From the NCBI GenBank assembly GCA_946699065.1, contig CAMPDV010000290.1, positions 186,001-250,000 on the forward strand: a stretch of 64,000 bases of DNA. Reading direction: 5' to 3'. Below, piece after piece: positions 21,940-35,502 of this stretch. The notes under the pieces were generated by a model, which did not search any database, had not been told where the DNA came from, and was given only the letters and a program-made list of their open reading frames with translations. Made by a program: the position numbers and the translations under genes. The DNA comes from Loxodes magnus (lineage: Eukaryota; Ciliophora; Karyorelictea; Loxodida; Loxodidae). Each line of letters begins with the position of its first letter. Position 1 is the stretch's first letter.

Positions 21940-23190
21940 CCTTAGAAATGTCCCCAGTACTCTATTCCTTTGAAAATTCTGTCTTATATAGGGCATGGTA
22001 AGAGTGATACCCCAAGAGACCTAATCATCTGTCATCTTTCATCGACCGTTACTCAATGCCTCCAGTTCTTTCCTGCTTGGCTCCTGCCAAAATTCTTGCT
22101 CTTTTTATGGCTCCTGAAATACTTCTCGGTACTTGAGTTAAATTAATCTCAGTTGGAGGATTGCTTACATTAAAGGTTTTATACTTTAAGTATATATTAA
22201 AGTTACCTATTTTAGTAGAAAAAAGCTTTATCATAATTAAAAAGATATTAAGGTTTAATGAGCTCAATAGTAGATTTAGTAGCTATTAATCCAATTTTTA
22301 GATAAAATAAATGATCTCAGTAATATCTGAAATTTAAATCTACTAACCTCAACAAACTTACTTTTTTTAATTTATTTAAAATTGTTTAAAAGTCGATTTC
22401 CCACCTGCTTCTTAAAATAAGTTTCCAAGTTTGATCTCTCCTCAACTTGCTTTAATCCTTGTCGTCTTCTTCCTATAGGTTTGCTAAAATCAACCTCAAT
22501 ATAACTTGATTCCCTTTTCTCCTGTAATTTCCTCCTTCCCAATTTTAGGATAACTCTTTTCTTTCTTTTTCCTCAATTCAGTATTTTTCCTTTAATTAAT
22601 AAAATTTCTTGCACTACTTGTATAAGTGACTAGTTACCAACAGAAATTACATTTTTTTCTAAGATTAGTCTTAGCTCGCTTTTTTTATACATATCTTTTT
22701 GTCTCCCATTTTCTCAATCTCCATTTTCAGTTTTAGTTAAGTTCCTTTTCCGTTTGTTCGATTTTTATTTGGTTTGATATTTTAATTTCCAGCTATGTAT
22801 TTTAGATCTATATCTACTTTATCTAAGATTTTGCATAGCTTTTATGCTCTTGTTAATATTTTCATAGAGATTCGATCTCCCTTTCCTAATTAGCCATTCT
22901 AAAATCAAGTGTATATTAAAGTTTTTGTTAGATTTACTCCGTCAGCTTAAAATTTTCTTTTCTGAGTTTCTTAACCTCTTCCTGGAAGTACAGCATCACT
23001 TTAATGAACTGTTCCATGGTCATCTATCCAGAAGGATTGAATTTTGTGTCCTCTTGGTTCAAGACTGACTTCGTCTATTTCCTCGGTAGGTATTATTGTC
23101 CCATGAATTATTTTCTTCAGCTTTTCAGTCTCTTCTAAGTTCTACTACATTCCAAACTCCTTCTTAGATCAGAAAAGAATCCTTTTCTCA
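21940..23190 (-). pseudogene. Minus-strand coiled-coil / zinc-knuckle retroelement (frameshifted)
   Basis: Read on the minus strand from about 23190, the protein has P-T-E-E-I-D-E-V and then, after a one-base frame change near 23010, M-T-M-E-Q-F-I-K and Q-E-E-V-K-K-L-R-K, matching the block at 4324 in the first element. The coiled coil continues to the knuckle near 22650, where C-N-F-C-W-Q-L and H-L-Y-K-Q-C are in different frames. One missing base thus splits a C-x2-C-x4-H-x4-C site. Downstream the frame is Lys/Glu-rich. The G+C-richer region 21940-22110 is probably the element's 3' end, where I-K-R-A-R appears in one frame. No target-site duplication was found. Confidence 0.55.
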
Positions 23191-23980
23191 ACTTGACATA
23201 TTTTACTTTATATCCAATAAACTTATATTTAATTATAATTTAAAACTTTCTGTTGTATTCCTATTTATACAGCCAATCACCAACAAATCTACAATCTTTT
23301 TCTTAAATCTCTTTGTATATAAATAATTAAAACTTAGCAAATAGTAAATCCTTTAAACGAAAAAACTAAGAATATATGATATTCTTTTATATTCTCTCTA
23401 AGATACAATTTCTCTAGATTAAAAGCATTTGTTTATTGTAAGATGTATCATTATAAAGATATATCTATATTATATATAAAGGCTTTAGTCTTTAAAATAT
23501 TTACTAGCAACTAATATTTCTATAGCAATCTAAAGATTCTCTTTCTTCTATTTAGTAATTTATGTAACTTTCAATTTAAAATAGTTCTTTCTTCTTGATA
23601 AGTCAAATAGCTTATATTTAATTTAACTAAACTCTAGATATAATTAGTTTACAGTTATGAAGAGATTATTTAAATATGATTACTAAGCTTTACATTAAGA
23701 TATTGATATCTATTATATTTATTCAGAATAAAGCTTTAAAAGCACTCTAATATTATAAATGGACTTAATAGATTTAATATCTTTAACATGCTTAGTATAT
23801 CAAAAGCTGTAAATAAGCTATTATAATTTCAACTTACCAAATGTATTGGCTTTATGTAAGCTTACTATTTCTCTCTTAGCTAGTTATCTTATCCTTTTAT
23901 CAGCCTTTTTTATCTAAAAATAGTCTTTTTGCGATTTATAAGAAGCAAATAAATGTGCTTTAGCAAGCTAATCTAGAGCT
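23191..23980. other. A+T-rich spacer, no gene seen
   Basis: No motif or repeat that I can support. Confidence 0.45.
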
Positions 23981-25082
23981 ATGGAATTACAACTATATTT
24001 TCGCTGACAGTTGGCAAAGTATGAAGAAACCTTCACTTGCTCTGATAAGAATAGGATAGAATAAATAAGTTATAAGAATGAGAGAATTTTCTGACTTTAA
24101 GATGCTTGAAAGAATAATTTTGTACTATATAATTATAGAACTACAAAGAATGGATAACCCTTTCTTTATTAGATAGCATAAGCTTTATTACTTAATTTAG
24201 AACCATTAAATTACTAAAATTTTAGACTTAAGAAAGAATGGATAATTCAATAAAACTGGTAGAAATAGCATTACTAAGACATTGCTTTTACAAAATTAAA
24301 AGATGCATTAAGAAGACTGTTGATCTATATAAAAGGTAAGAGATTTATTACTGTTTAATCAAATCTCATTTATCTTTTAAACTTATACGATAAACTTAGA
24401 AGCACAGACATTCATCTTAATCCTAAATTCTTCTAAAAGAAGATTTTATTGCCTTAAATTAAAGAATTACTTAATCAAATATTTTAGAAGTTTATAAGTT
24501 TAAGAGGAACTATCAATTTTAAATTAGGAAGTTAACTAGAAAGCCTAATTCTCAAAGAATAACCTTAAATTTTTTATATTTGCTTAGTAAATCTTAGAGA
24601 TTAATCAATCCTTCTAGAGAAAGTACATAGACTTTCTAAGAAAAAAGCCACGTGCTGCTCTCATCCAATCAAACATTAAAATTAAATTATAGGAAATCCT
24701 TAGGAGACTAAAAGCGAATACAAAACTAGAATAAATATTTTCATAGTTTATGGTTAAATATTCAAAAGAGCCATCCATAAAGAAATGAAGTCTGTAGAAG
24801 ATAAATCAAATTGAAAAACTAAAAAAGTAATTGACTTCTCCATCTAATAAAGATAAGAAGTAATAAACTAAGATAATAAACACTCTCAGATTATAAAATT
24901 CTAACTCATATCGAATTTTTTTTAAAGAAGTAATTCAAAATGTTTCAGCTGCTTAGAGATTTTAGGATTATAGTAGAAACATTTAAAAATACAAATTTAT
25001 CTTATTTTAAAATGTTTCAATGGAAATACAAAACATTTTTCAAGTTATTGAATAAATTTTATTTAGGTAGAATGTTAAATGA
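23981..25082 (+). CDS. Unknown helical protein, about 365 residues (possible frameshift near its end)
   Basis: From ATG 23981 one frame is open and strongly protein-like for over 300 codons, with Leu/Ile/Lys-rich helical stretches (A-L-R-R-L-L-I-Y, L-L-N-L-Y-D-K-L) and TGA codons at plausible Trp positions. Near the T8 run at 24916-24923 the best continuation moves to another frame, which ends at paired TGA codons (25080-25085). Without a shift, the first frame would end at a TGA at 25049-25051 (356 residues). I recognise no domain, signal peptide or membrane segment. Its end lies only about 180 bp from the convergent stop of the Cys-rich gene at 25259. Confidence 0.5.
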
Positions 25083-25258
25083 TGAAAACCTTTATCAAGA
25101 TTCTAAGAAAATATTTCTAATTTATAAAAATATTAATAAAATATTCTAAATAAGCTTAGCAATGCTAAAATTTATAAAATTCTCTATATTTAATGATTTA
25201 AGCATAAATTATTTTACTATATTAAGAAGAATAATTGAAGTTAAAAGTTATCTCTCAC

Positions 25259-28200
25259 TCAGGAAAATAATATCTTTTTATCTCTAGGTCTTACTTTTGC
25301 AGCTTAGCATATTGAAATTTCCCCTTCAATATCTTCCATATCTAATTTAAGTCTATTTTTTCGTTTTTCATTCTGGATTTTTTCAGGTAACCCTCTAGAA
25401 ATATCTTCATCAATATCTTCCAGATATAATGCTTATACATTTCTTCTTGCTTTTTTTTGCTCTCTTGCATTATTTTATTTCTTAAGTTCTTCATTTTGAT
25501 CTTATATATAAAGTTATTAGTTATAACTATTATCTAAATGGTTAAATTAGATATTTGGTTGATTTTTATTTTAGAGATTAAATAACTAATTACTTTCTCT
25601 TTTAGTTGAAGTTTGATTATATTCATTTGTTATATCTAGTTTTGTTATTTAAGTGTTTGAACTATTAGTTTCACTTTGTACTTTCTTAAGATTCTTTTTC
25701 AATTAGAAAATTTTTACCAAATCAGCGATAATTAAATAGATCTAAAACAGCAAGCTAAGTAGTGTAAACCCACAGCACATAAGAGAGATAATAATTCCAA
25801 ATTAGCTTCATTTTTCCCCCATTTCTTGTTTAATATCTTAATTAGCTAGGAAGGCAAAGTTGGAGAAGGCTAGCAACGAAATAAATACTTCTGTTACAAT
25901 TTGCATGTAGAAATTACTTTTTCTTTCTAAAACTTTATGTTCTATAACGTATCAAATTTAGAAAAAGCTAGTAAAAAGGAAAATCAAAATTTGGAAGAAA
26001 ATCAGGTCTCTGAGAAAGACAATCACTAAGGCTATAAAAGCTCTTCTTACTGTAAATAGACTGTAGTATAAATAAGGCTAATAATCATCATTTTTGGATA
26101 TTTCTTCTAACAAGCACGCATAGGTTATATAATATTACCCTACTTTGGACTTATTATTCACTAACTAATATTATTTCTATGGATCGTAAATTCTATAAAA
26201 GTATAAAGATTTTAAGGTAATCAAAACAATGAAAAAAATTAAGAAAATCTATAATAAAAAAATTACCAAACAGATGATAGAAAGAATGCTGTTAAAGATA
26301 CTAAAAAAGGAGTTTCATTAAGTGAAACTTAGTTATAAGAAAGTAGCTAAAGATAAATCAGCGAATTTAGTTAGAATCAGAGCTATTAAAAGTTTATGCT
26401 TTATGAAACTATTGAAAAAGGTTTTTATTTTCTAACCAAGCCATGGAATAAAATAAAATCTAGGAATTATTAGATACAACAATGCTACTATTATTATATT
26501 CTACAAAGGCTAGATTGCATTACTCAGAAACAAGTAATTGTTAATGCTTTGCTAGTTGTACTGTTTATCTAATAGTTGGGATTATTCTGGGTTCAAGTTT
26601 GCAAAAGAATCTACTAGAGAATAAAGTAAAGAGTCTTTTTAGCTTAATTCTTTATAATATGCACTGAGAGTATTAGGTTTTTCACAATTTATTAATCCGT
26701 TTAATCAAATAAGTTGCACAGTAACTACTAACTAAAATACTCTTTAAAATGCTCCTCCTCCAACTGAAAGAGTTAAAACGGATGCTAATGCAAAAATTGC
26801 ACCTGAAGTGTAAAGAGAAATATTTGTTATGAGAGAAGCTGAATTGACAATATTTCTTTCTTATTAAGTAAGTTCTTTTTTATTTTCTTCTTAGCATTTG
26901 TAATACTTTAAAGATTCTTCAGAAGAACATATCAAGCAGTCCTTTTAGTTCTCATCGCAAGAAATACATTTTTACTTCTAGCATAAGCCACAATACTCAT
27001 CTTCTTCTGTGTTATTAATTGTTATATTTCAGCAATTCTAAAAGCATTAGTCACTATAGACTATATAATCTTGTGAGCAAAGGGTACAAATGCTTGAGTT
27101 TAAGCATTGAGTGCAATGTGGAATAACTTCACAAGGCTAACATTTTTTACTTTAATCTAAGTAAAATTCAGATTTGCAAGTCTTACATTTAAGATTATCT
27201 TGACACTAACTACAATTGTCCACTTCACACAACTAGCATTTCCCCTAGTCATTCAAAAAATATCCATCTTAGCATTCTTCACATCAATTTTCAGATTAGC
27301 ATCTTTAACAGTTCTATATTAGATCAGAGCAATTTGTACATCCTTAAGCTGAAGTATTAATTAACTAATTTTCCAAGCAAGTGCAAGAGTTGTTCTTATT
27401 TAATGAAAAGGTATCTTTACACTTGTTGCATTAAATTAAGTTGCAAGATATGCAGTTAGGATACATCTCATTACACGGAATACAAGTACCTTGATTTAAA
27501 GTTTCTGTATCTTAGCATTGATCTCTGCATTAATTTTAGCTTAAAACTTTAGGAAAAAAGCATTTATTACAATTGCTTTTTGAACAATATTGGCAACCTT
27601 CTATCAGTTAACTACAAAGTTCGCAAGAATAGTCGCTTAAATAATAAGTACCTTGACACTATAAGCAATTAGTCATATTGCATTCTATGCAACTTTCTCA
27701 TTTTGAGGAGCATAACTCGCAAATCCTATTATTATTAAAGTCTTGCTCTCCTATAGAACAGTTTTCCTAACATTTATTCTAAGATAATTTAAGATTTTTA
27801 CATTAGAAGCAAGAATCTCCGTCAAGGGAGCAAGAAATGCAGTCTTCTAGTTCTTGAGAGCAATTCTGGCAGCTTTAGTTTTAAGAATCGAAAAACTATC
27901 CTAAAGAACATTCTAAGCAAGTTTTATTTTATTTACTACAAATCAAACAGCCATCAAAATATACAAAGCAATCTTAGCAAACAAAGTCTTAGTCATAATC
28001 TTACTAATTATCATCACATTATGACTTACATATTTAATTTCCAAGGTAAAATGGACTGGCACATTTAGTACAAATTAATCCAAGTTAATCACAATTTTAG
28101 CAATTTTAAATTATTTCTGAGCATTAGTCACATATACCATCGTTATTTGAATCTTATTAATCTTATAAGCAGGAATCTTAGCAAATTCCATGTGTTAGTT

Positions 28201-29880
28201 TTTTGTCTTATTAACATCACTAGCAAATATTTTAACTACATAAAATACATCCAGTTTGTAAACTTTCACAAGGTTAGCAACTATCACTTTTAAGCTGATA
28301 ACCACTCGTACATAAGGAACATGTACTTCCATCTTGTGTGCACCGAGTACATCCTGGAATTTCTTCACTGCAAGGTTAGCAAACATCATCATTATCTTTG
28401 TCTTATTAATCAAACTAACAGACTTCAGCACATTCATTGTGAGTTAGTTTTTTTCCAGCTATACATTTTTAGCACTAATCTGAATAACAAGTCAAACAAT
28501 CAGCTATCAATTAGGAACATATCTAACAACTATCACTTTTAAGTTGATAACCACTCGTACATAAGGAACATGTACTTCCATCTTGTGTGCACCGAGTACA
28601 TCCTGGAAATATTTCACTGCAAGGTTAGCAAACATCATCATTATCTTTGTCTTATTGACCAGATTAGCAGGATTCAGCACATTCATTGTGAGTTAATTTT
28701 TTTCCAGCTATACATTTATAACATGTTGTTTGATAGCATTTTTAGCATTATTCTATAAGGCATGCTTAGCATTATGAAATAGTTAAGTCATAGTAATATC
28801 CTGAATCGCAAATTACGCAGTTTGTAATTTTTTCTTTACAATTTATTCCATAAACTATTATATTATCAAAAAAAACATTATTCGCTTAGTTATCATTAAG
28901 ATTTCAGTCTGCTAAAACTATTTATATGGTTTATATTTTTTCAAAGTCAGAAAATGAATAACATATTTTTTGTCAAGTACTAGATTCTTTTATTGGTAGT
29001 ACTTTAACTTACGAGTATCATTAGTAATTCGTATTAGTCGATATCTGTCAAAATAATTTAGAATTTGACTCATAGCCGAAAGTTCCACCTGAATTTGAAC
29101 TAATAATTGTATCGGATCTATAGTTGAAAGTCACAATATACTAATTTTAAGGATTATAGATAGGTAAAGATTTTAAATTTCCTGTATTAGTTACTTAGTT
29201 GAAGCTAAGACATTTGTTGGAAGTATTAGTTGAATCTTATATAATTTAGCTAAATTAATTCATTTATCATTTACTTAAATCATTTTCAAAATCATCTTCA
29301 AATAATTTCTCCACTATTGCTCAGTCTTTTAATTAATCTTCAATGCTTTCTTGGCAATCCAATCCTATCACGCTTATATCATCAAAAAATACATCATTTG
29401 CAGCCCTGCTAGAACCACCTCAGTCTTCAACTTATATTCTTAACGGATCTGAATTTTTGAAGGATGCTGCTAAAAGTGGTACAAAAGTTTTGCCACTCAG
29501 AAGTAAATTAAATAAAGTTTATTTTACCCTAGGCAGAAGTATATCTATAACTTGATGCAAGTCATTCGTATTAAGAGGCATCTTAATTTTGATAGCCTAT
29601 AAATCCTCCTACATCTACATTAATTTATTCTGATATAGTTCTAAATTTAAAGCAAAGGACATACAACTAAGATGGAGAAAAAAAAATCCGAAAAAATATC
29701 ACCCCCTGAATTATGGCCTGTAAAGCATAAACAGTTGTTTTCTCTAATTTAAGTATCTGCAATGACGACTGCAGAACTAGAATCATCTTTTCTTGTTCAT
29801 TAAGCAAGACCATTTTCAAAATCATCTTAGAATAAAACAGTTGATAAACATTAGGTGAAAAGGAAAAAATTAAGTAACAT
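25259..29880 (-). CDS. Large Cys-rich (furin-like repeat) transmembrane surface protein
   Basis: Starts at ATG 29880 with a signal-peptide-like segment and ends at TGA 25259-25261, about 1,540 residues. Two ectodomains each open with D-D-F-E-N and contain a W-Q-x-x-C strand; the second is followed by F-F-D-N-I-I-V-Y. A very long run of C-x2-C furin/growth-factor-receptor-like repeats follows, then hydrophobic segments (F-Q-L-V-V-T-V-Q-L-I-W and at least four more) and a charged, Gln-rich cytoplasmic tail. Large Cys-rich membrane proteins of this layout are common in ciliates. Trp at TGA occurs repeatedly (A-D-W, S-K-W, L-F-W). The first ectodomain carries two one-base frameshifts, at the A9 run 29678-29686 and near 29430-29445, while everything downstream reads cleanly. 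The gene may be intact with assembly errors, or its 5' domain may be decaying. A paralogue begins at position 81. Confidence 0.75.
28278..28720 (-). repeat. Recent internal tandem duplication in the Cys-rich gene
   Basis: About 190 bp at 28278-28473 recurs at 28529-28720 with few differences (period about 251 bp). It duplicates whole C-x2-C modules in frame, showing repeat-by-repeat growth of the ectodomain. Confidence 0.75.
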
Positions 29881-32800
29881 TTTCCTTAGAATTTAAACTT
29901 AATTAGAATATTTGACATTATATACTTTAAAATAAAAAAAGGATTAAAAGCTAGGATTTTATAAAGAGGATTGCAATTATTTCTTCCAAGGAAGTTATAA
30001 TTTCTCTCTTATATTCACTTTTTAATCAAAGGGATATTTCTTCAATTTCTAACTCAATAGGCTAAGATATTTCAATTCAAAAATAAATCTTCTAGCATAA
30101 ATAGTGAATCTATAAGACTCTTTATATTTAAATAACTTCTTGAGGATTTTAAGTTTCTCCAAGTTAAGCTCCTTTATTTTAGAGGCTTTATCAAATCACA
30201 AATTCTATAATTATTTTTTTATTTTAAGCCTTAAAATAAGTAAATGCATAATCGAAGATCGTTCTGCTTAAAGCATATTTAAGTTATTGATTTAAATCTT
30301 TATTTCATGAACTTATCGAATCCCTGTCTTGCTATCCAAACTTTTAAGACATTTTAAAATAATAGTCAAATTTTAATGAGTGAAGCTATCTTTTCAAAGC
30401 CTAGAGTAGATATTCAATTTTTTTATTTGGATTATTTAATTGATTTGTTAGAGAACTTAAAGGTTTTTAATTAAGATAAAATAGCAACAAAGCAGTTAAT
30501 ATAATAAAATTTTTATTTTATATTTACAAACTAGCAAAGCCAATACTTTACTTAGATTTTAGTCTAATTAAAGAAAAATCCTTTTAGTGGCTTAATGCTG
30601 GATAAATTATCATATCACCTTCATTTAGATAATCATTTGCAGTTTAAAATTAATTTAGGATGTAATAAATAATAGAGAATTGACTCTATTTTATTATGCT
30701 TATTGCTAATCTAATGCATAAATTTAAAGTAAATATATATCTGACTTTAAATAATTTAATAGAATAAATAGATTGCTTCCTTTAATCTTCTCTTTTGAAG
30801 TTAAGTTTTGCTTGTGTTCCTTTAATATCATTTAACGATGGTATTTAAGGAACTTTATTTAATTCAATTCTCTTTATTTAAATTAAGGTTTCTATTTTTA
30901 TTATTTAATCTTAGATCTGTGTCACCACTAAAAATTTTTAATTATAAGGTCTTTCTTACCAAATTTTATGGAATCGTAAAGCCTAAAGCAAATTAAATAT
31001 TTATCCTTTTTGCTTATTTTCTATTTAAGCTAATTAAATTTTAAAGCTTGATAAATATTTTTAAACCACTATTATAAACCAAACATAGATATAGCAATAT
31101 TAGATTCGTAGATATAACTCAGCTATTGCATCTGAAAAGATTTATAGTTAATCTATTTATTTTATTTTTAATTTGCTTAATTAGTTAATATTTGTTCTTT
31201 ACTTTCTAAAAGAAACTAGATAAACTAGCTAAAAATAAAGTGGTAATTGCAAATTATTTTATTTCAATTAAGTTAAGCTTAGTTAGATTTAATTTCTTAG
31301 AGTCAAATAATTTAATTATAAGGAGATAAATCCAAAAATGATTTAAATGAAAATCTCGTTCTAACTTACTTTTGACTAATAGCTTAATTATTTACTCTTA
31401 AATAGATTTATTTTTTCTTTAGCTAGATCACTTATCAATAAATCTCCTTTACTAAATCTATTTAAATACAAATACAACTTTTATCCTTTTAGTCTCTTTT
31501 AAACTAATAGTTGCTAAATTAGAACATACGATATACTTTTTACTTTATGCTGAAGCTTTTACAGTTTTAATCCCTTTGTTCTTTCTACTAATAGACTTTA
31601 ATATAATGTTCAGATTGCTTAAATTAAATTAGATTTATTTAGTTATAAGATCATCTTTTTATCAGCTTATAGCTTGTAATTACCATAAAGCATAATGTGT
31701 ATAATTATATTTAAACATAAGGAGTATAAGAATGGTTGAAATATTAATTTTAGATGCTTAGAAACTTAAAAGCTATAAAACTAGTTTCTAAAGTTAAAAA
31801 TTGATTTATTATGCTAGATATCTACTTCAATATGCTAGTAGAGATAATAATATAACAATACCAGCACCCAAAAGCTTGAACTTTATCCAGTTTGCTACTT
31901 ATTAATTAATAAAATTAAATTGGCAAAAAATAAGTTAAGGGAGTTCCATTAGAGCTTATTTATTTTATTCAGTATCTAAATATCTTCTATTCTTAAATCT
32001 ATTTAAAGTAAATAGGAAGAATAAATCAAATGGCTAAACCAATTTAAAAATGATTCATAATACGTAGAAAATTAAGCAATTTTGGTATTAAATCAATTAA
32101 GGTGTATTTACGTTATTTAAAAACTTTTATTAAGTCGATATACTTTATGAATATAGCTAACTTAATAATTAAATCTTAGTAACTTAATTATTAGTTAGTG
32201 AATAAGTGATGTCTATTTTAATTTATCTAAGCAATCAATCATTATTTTCTAGATAAGTTCTATTATTTATAAATCTAGAAAGATCATTATCTTATTTCAG
32301 AATCCTTTCTTTATACAATTTAAATGAGTTTAATATTTATATCCTAAGCAGTTAAAAACTTGTCGAGTCTTATAATTTTTCTAATCTTTACAATATTTGA
32401 TAATGAAACTTAATGTAAAATTACTATATTTATCATAGCCATTTTACTCTATGGCCATATAACTTTATTTTATTAGTTAGCAGTTGAAATTAAAACTAAA
32501 TACAAAAGAAAAAGATTTAGAAGACACTCTCATTTAGCATATTAAAGTAGAGCAAAGTTTAATTTTTTAAGTATTGTCTTTATTTAAGATATATATCTTA
32601 CCTTTATTTTTGCTTTTCTATTTATGAAAAAGTTATAATTAATACTTGAACTAATTTAAGAAGCTTTAAATATTTATTTTTTTGTGTTTCGACAAGCTTC
32701 GAAGAATTTCTTCTCTTATTTTCGTAAATTGATTATATCATTTCCAAAAGTAAAATTCTCAATTATAAATAAAATTATATATGAGTATTTGATTTTTTAA

Positions 32801-35502
32801 ATTAGTTTAATAAGCAAGTTTGCATAATTTAAAATTGTTTTTTGATAGCTTCAATTAAAAATAATTAGAATTCTCTAGGCTTATTACTTACAAAGCTTTG
32901 CTTTTATAGTTTTAATATTTTATTCAAATGAAGGTTCAAAATTTAGCCAATGGCATTCAAATAAATCTCCAATTTTTTAATTTCATCAATTACAATTTAG
33001 AAATTTTCTTTGATAGCTAGTTATCTACTAACTAAGCCATGCATTATTCAGTCTCTTTTTAAAGTTTTATAATATAATTTTAACTCTTCAAATCTTATTT
33101 CTCATTACCCTATATCATTCTCAATGAAACTAATTTGAAGTTTGAATATTTCTTTCTTCACTCTTCAGCATATACATAGCCTAGAATTATCCATACATAT
33201 TACTGAATATTCTTTTTAATGAAATAATTATTCTATGATTTAAGCTTATTTAGTGAGTTGTTAAAGGGTTTGATACTTTGATAAAGCTATTATAATTATC
33301 TATTTATCTTGCTACCTTTATTATCTTCATTTTGGTTATAGAAATAAAGCTTTATTTTAATATGACTAAGCTGTTTAAATGATTTAACGAAATAGAAACT
33401 AAAAATAATTATTGCTTCTTGTACCTTTTTTATTTGAAATATGATCCCTCTATTTCAAGTTTATACTAAGAAGTTCATTACAAAATACTTGTGAAAATAA
33501 ATGAATAAAAGTATGTAAAAGCTATAAGTAAAAAGATTGCTATATTTTCAATTATTGGTAAAATGTTAAGACTCAGCATGAAAATATATAATCTAAAGCC
33601 CAGTCTCTTTACTCTAGTGCTAAGTGGGAAATAACTCTACAAAGTATTAAATGCTTGTTATAAGTTTGTAAAGTATAAGCAAATTAAGCTAAAGCTAAAT
33701 TTATTATCTAACTAGTGGGCTAAGTTATCTATCTAAAATTAATGAAAGCTAACATTCCAAGTAAGATAAAATTCTCCTTTGATTTTCATTTCCAGAATTA
33801 CAAATTCCTAATATTATCAAGCTCTTAATGCTTATATATCAAGCAGTATGGAATACTTAGTATAATTATGAAATAAAATCTGAATTTAAGAGACCTAATG
33901 TATAATAAAATACTATCATATTAGTTTCAAATCTAATATTCATTAAGTAAACTTCATAATCTTATATACTCATCAATAGCTTTATTAAAATAGCTTTTAG
34001 GAATAACTTAGTTAAAATTTTTTTGTAACTAGGAAGCACTTTAATAATGAATAAACAGTCATATGAGTATCTATTTTATTAAGTATTTCTTGTTTAAGTA
34101 AATTATTTACCTTCTTCTATATTTCTAGATTATTTAGGAAAATATACTAATATAGTAATAATATCGATAGCATTAAACAAATTATAAGATTAGATAAGCA
34201 TCATACTACAAATCTCTTCATAATTATACTAAGATTTTGATATATTTCATTTTAACAAATGATTTATATGATAAAGCTACTCTAAAGAGAAATATACAGT
34301 TAATTACAGTGCTACTTATACTTATAGTTCTGATGATAAATATTTGCAAAATATCTTAATCTTAAATAAATGCTTTAATTAGCTGTAAGAATGATCAGCA
34401 AAACATCCAACTTGCTTATCTTTATTTTATATTATGAGGCTATCTTTTGAAAGTTATACCTTGTTATGAAATATTCACTTGTAACTATTTCATCAGCTTT
34501 AAATTAGTCTTTCATCATATCTAAATTTAAACTTAATTGATATAATTAAATATTTGCTTAATATAAAATCTAAAAGCTTTATAAAATAGGTAGGAAAGAA
34601 AAAAGCATTGAATTACTAGAATAGGATAAAATGCTTGAATCGAAAAGGAATACATTTTATATTGAACTGCAGACTAAAATTATAATATTGTTCTTACCAT
34701 TTTAAAGAGATAGACAAGCTACCTTGTTATTGATACTTTGATTTATTAGTTCGTATAGAAATTAATAAAAAGTTAGTGAAAGCTACTCAATAAACCATAC
34801 AAAGTTTATTATAAATCAGTCAGAAAATTATAAAACCTTTCAATTTCTCTTGACTACTTTAATTTTTTATTTAAGTATCAGATCCAAAATTCCAGATAAG
34901 TTTAGTTAAAAGAAGAAGCTTTTAAAACTAGAACTGTATAATAATAAAATGAAATAGCAGAATAAAATAGAAATTTCTAGAAGAGTTTAGATGTAAAATA
35001 TATTTATAATCTGATGTTTGTTATTAATAGTCATCAAATCAAATTATTAATGATTAGAGTTATGAAATCTATACTTAATATCTATTTTACATTATAAATA
35101 GAGTGTATGTATTTTAAAATGAAGAGAGAGGAAGGGTTTAATTGTATTATATCTTATAAAGATACTTATAATTTTATTTAAATTTCTCCTAAAATTATAT
35201 AGAGGACATAGTACTTTAATTTTAATATTTTTAGTAAGTTTAATAAACTAAGAAGCATAATGAAATAGAATTATTTAAAGGAGCTTTAATTTATTACAGT
35301 GATATAGTTAAGAAAATAAAGGTTAATTATTTCTTTATTAAAAACAGCGATTTTTAACTAAAGATCTTTCTTGCTATTTTTATAAAAAGAAAATTTAGAA
35401 AAAATTATTTTTTTATCTGTTGGTCTTTAATTTATTTTAGGACCTAGATAAATTATTAATTTATAAGTAAGAATTTTAAAATTATTGTTTGAGTTATAGA
35501 GT
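29881..35502. other. Long A+T-rich spacer, no gene seen
   Basis: About 5.6 kb of very A+T-rich DNA. No motif, tRNA or tandem array is supported. Frames without TGA occur but are uninformative here. Confidence 0.5.

Noticed and set aside
22049..22267. Minus-strand ORF with I-K-R-A-R, recalling ribosomal protein bS18
   Set aside because: Only five residues match and the stretch belongs to the 3' part of a decayed zinc-knuckle element.
28195..28758. Near-identical short standard-code ORFs on both strands
   Set aside because: Shadows of the duplicated Cys-rich modules.
29640..29700. An intron of about 36 nt in the first ectodomain of the Cys-rich gene
   Set aside because: Its length is a multiple of three and would not correct the frame; the residues around the A9 run align well with the second ectodomain when one base is allowed.
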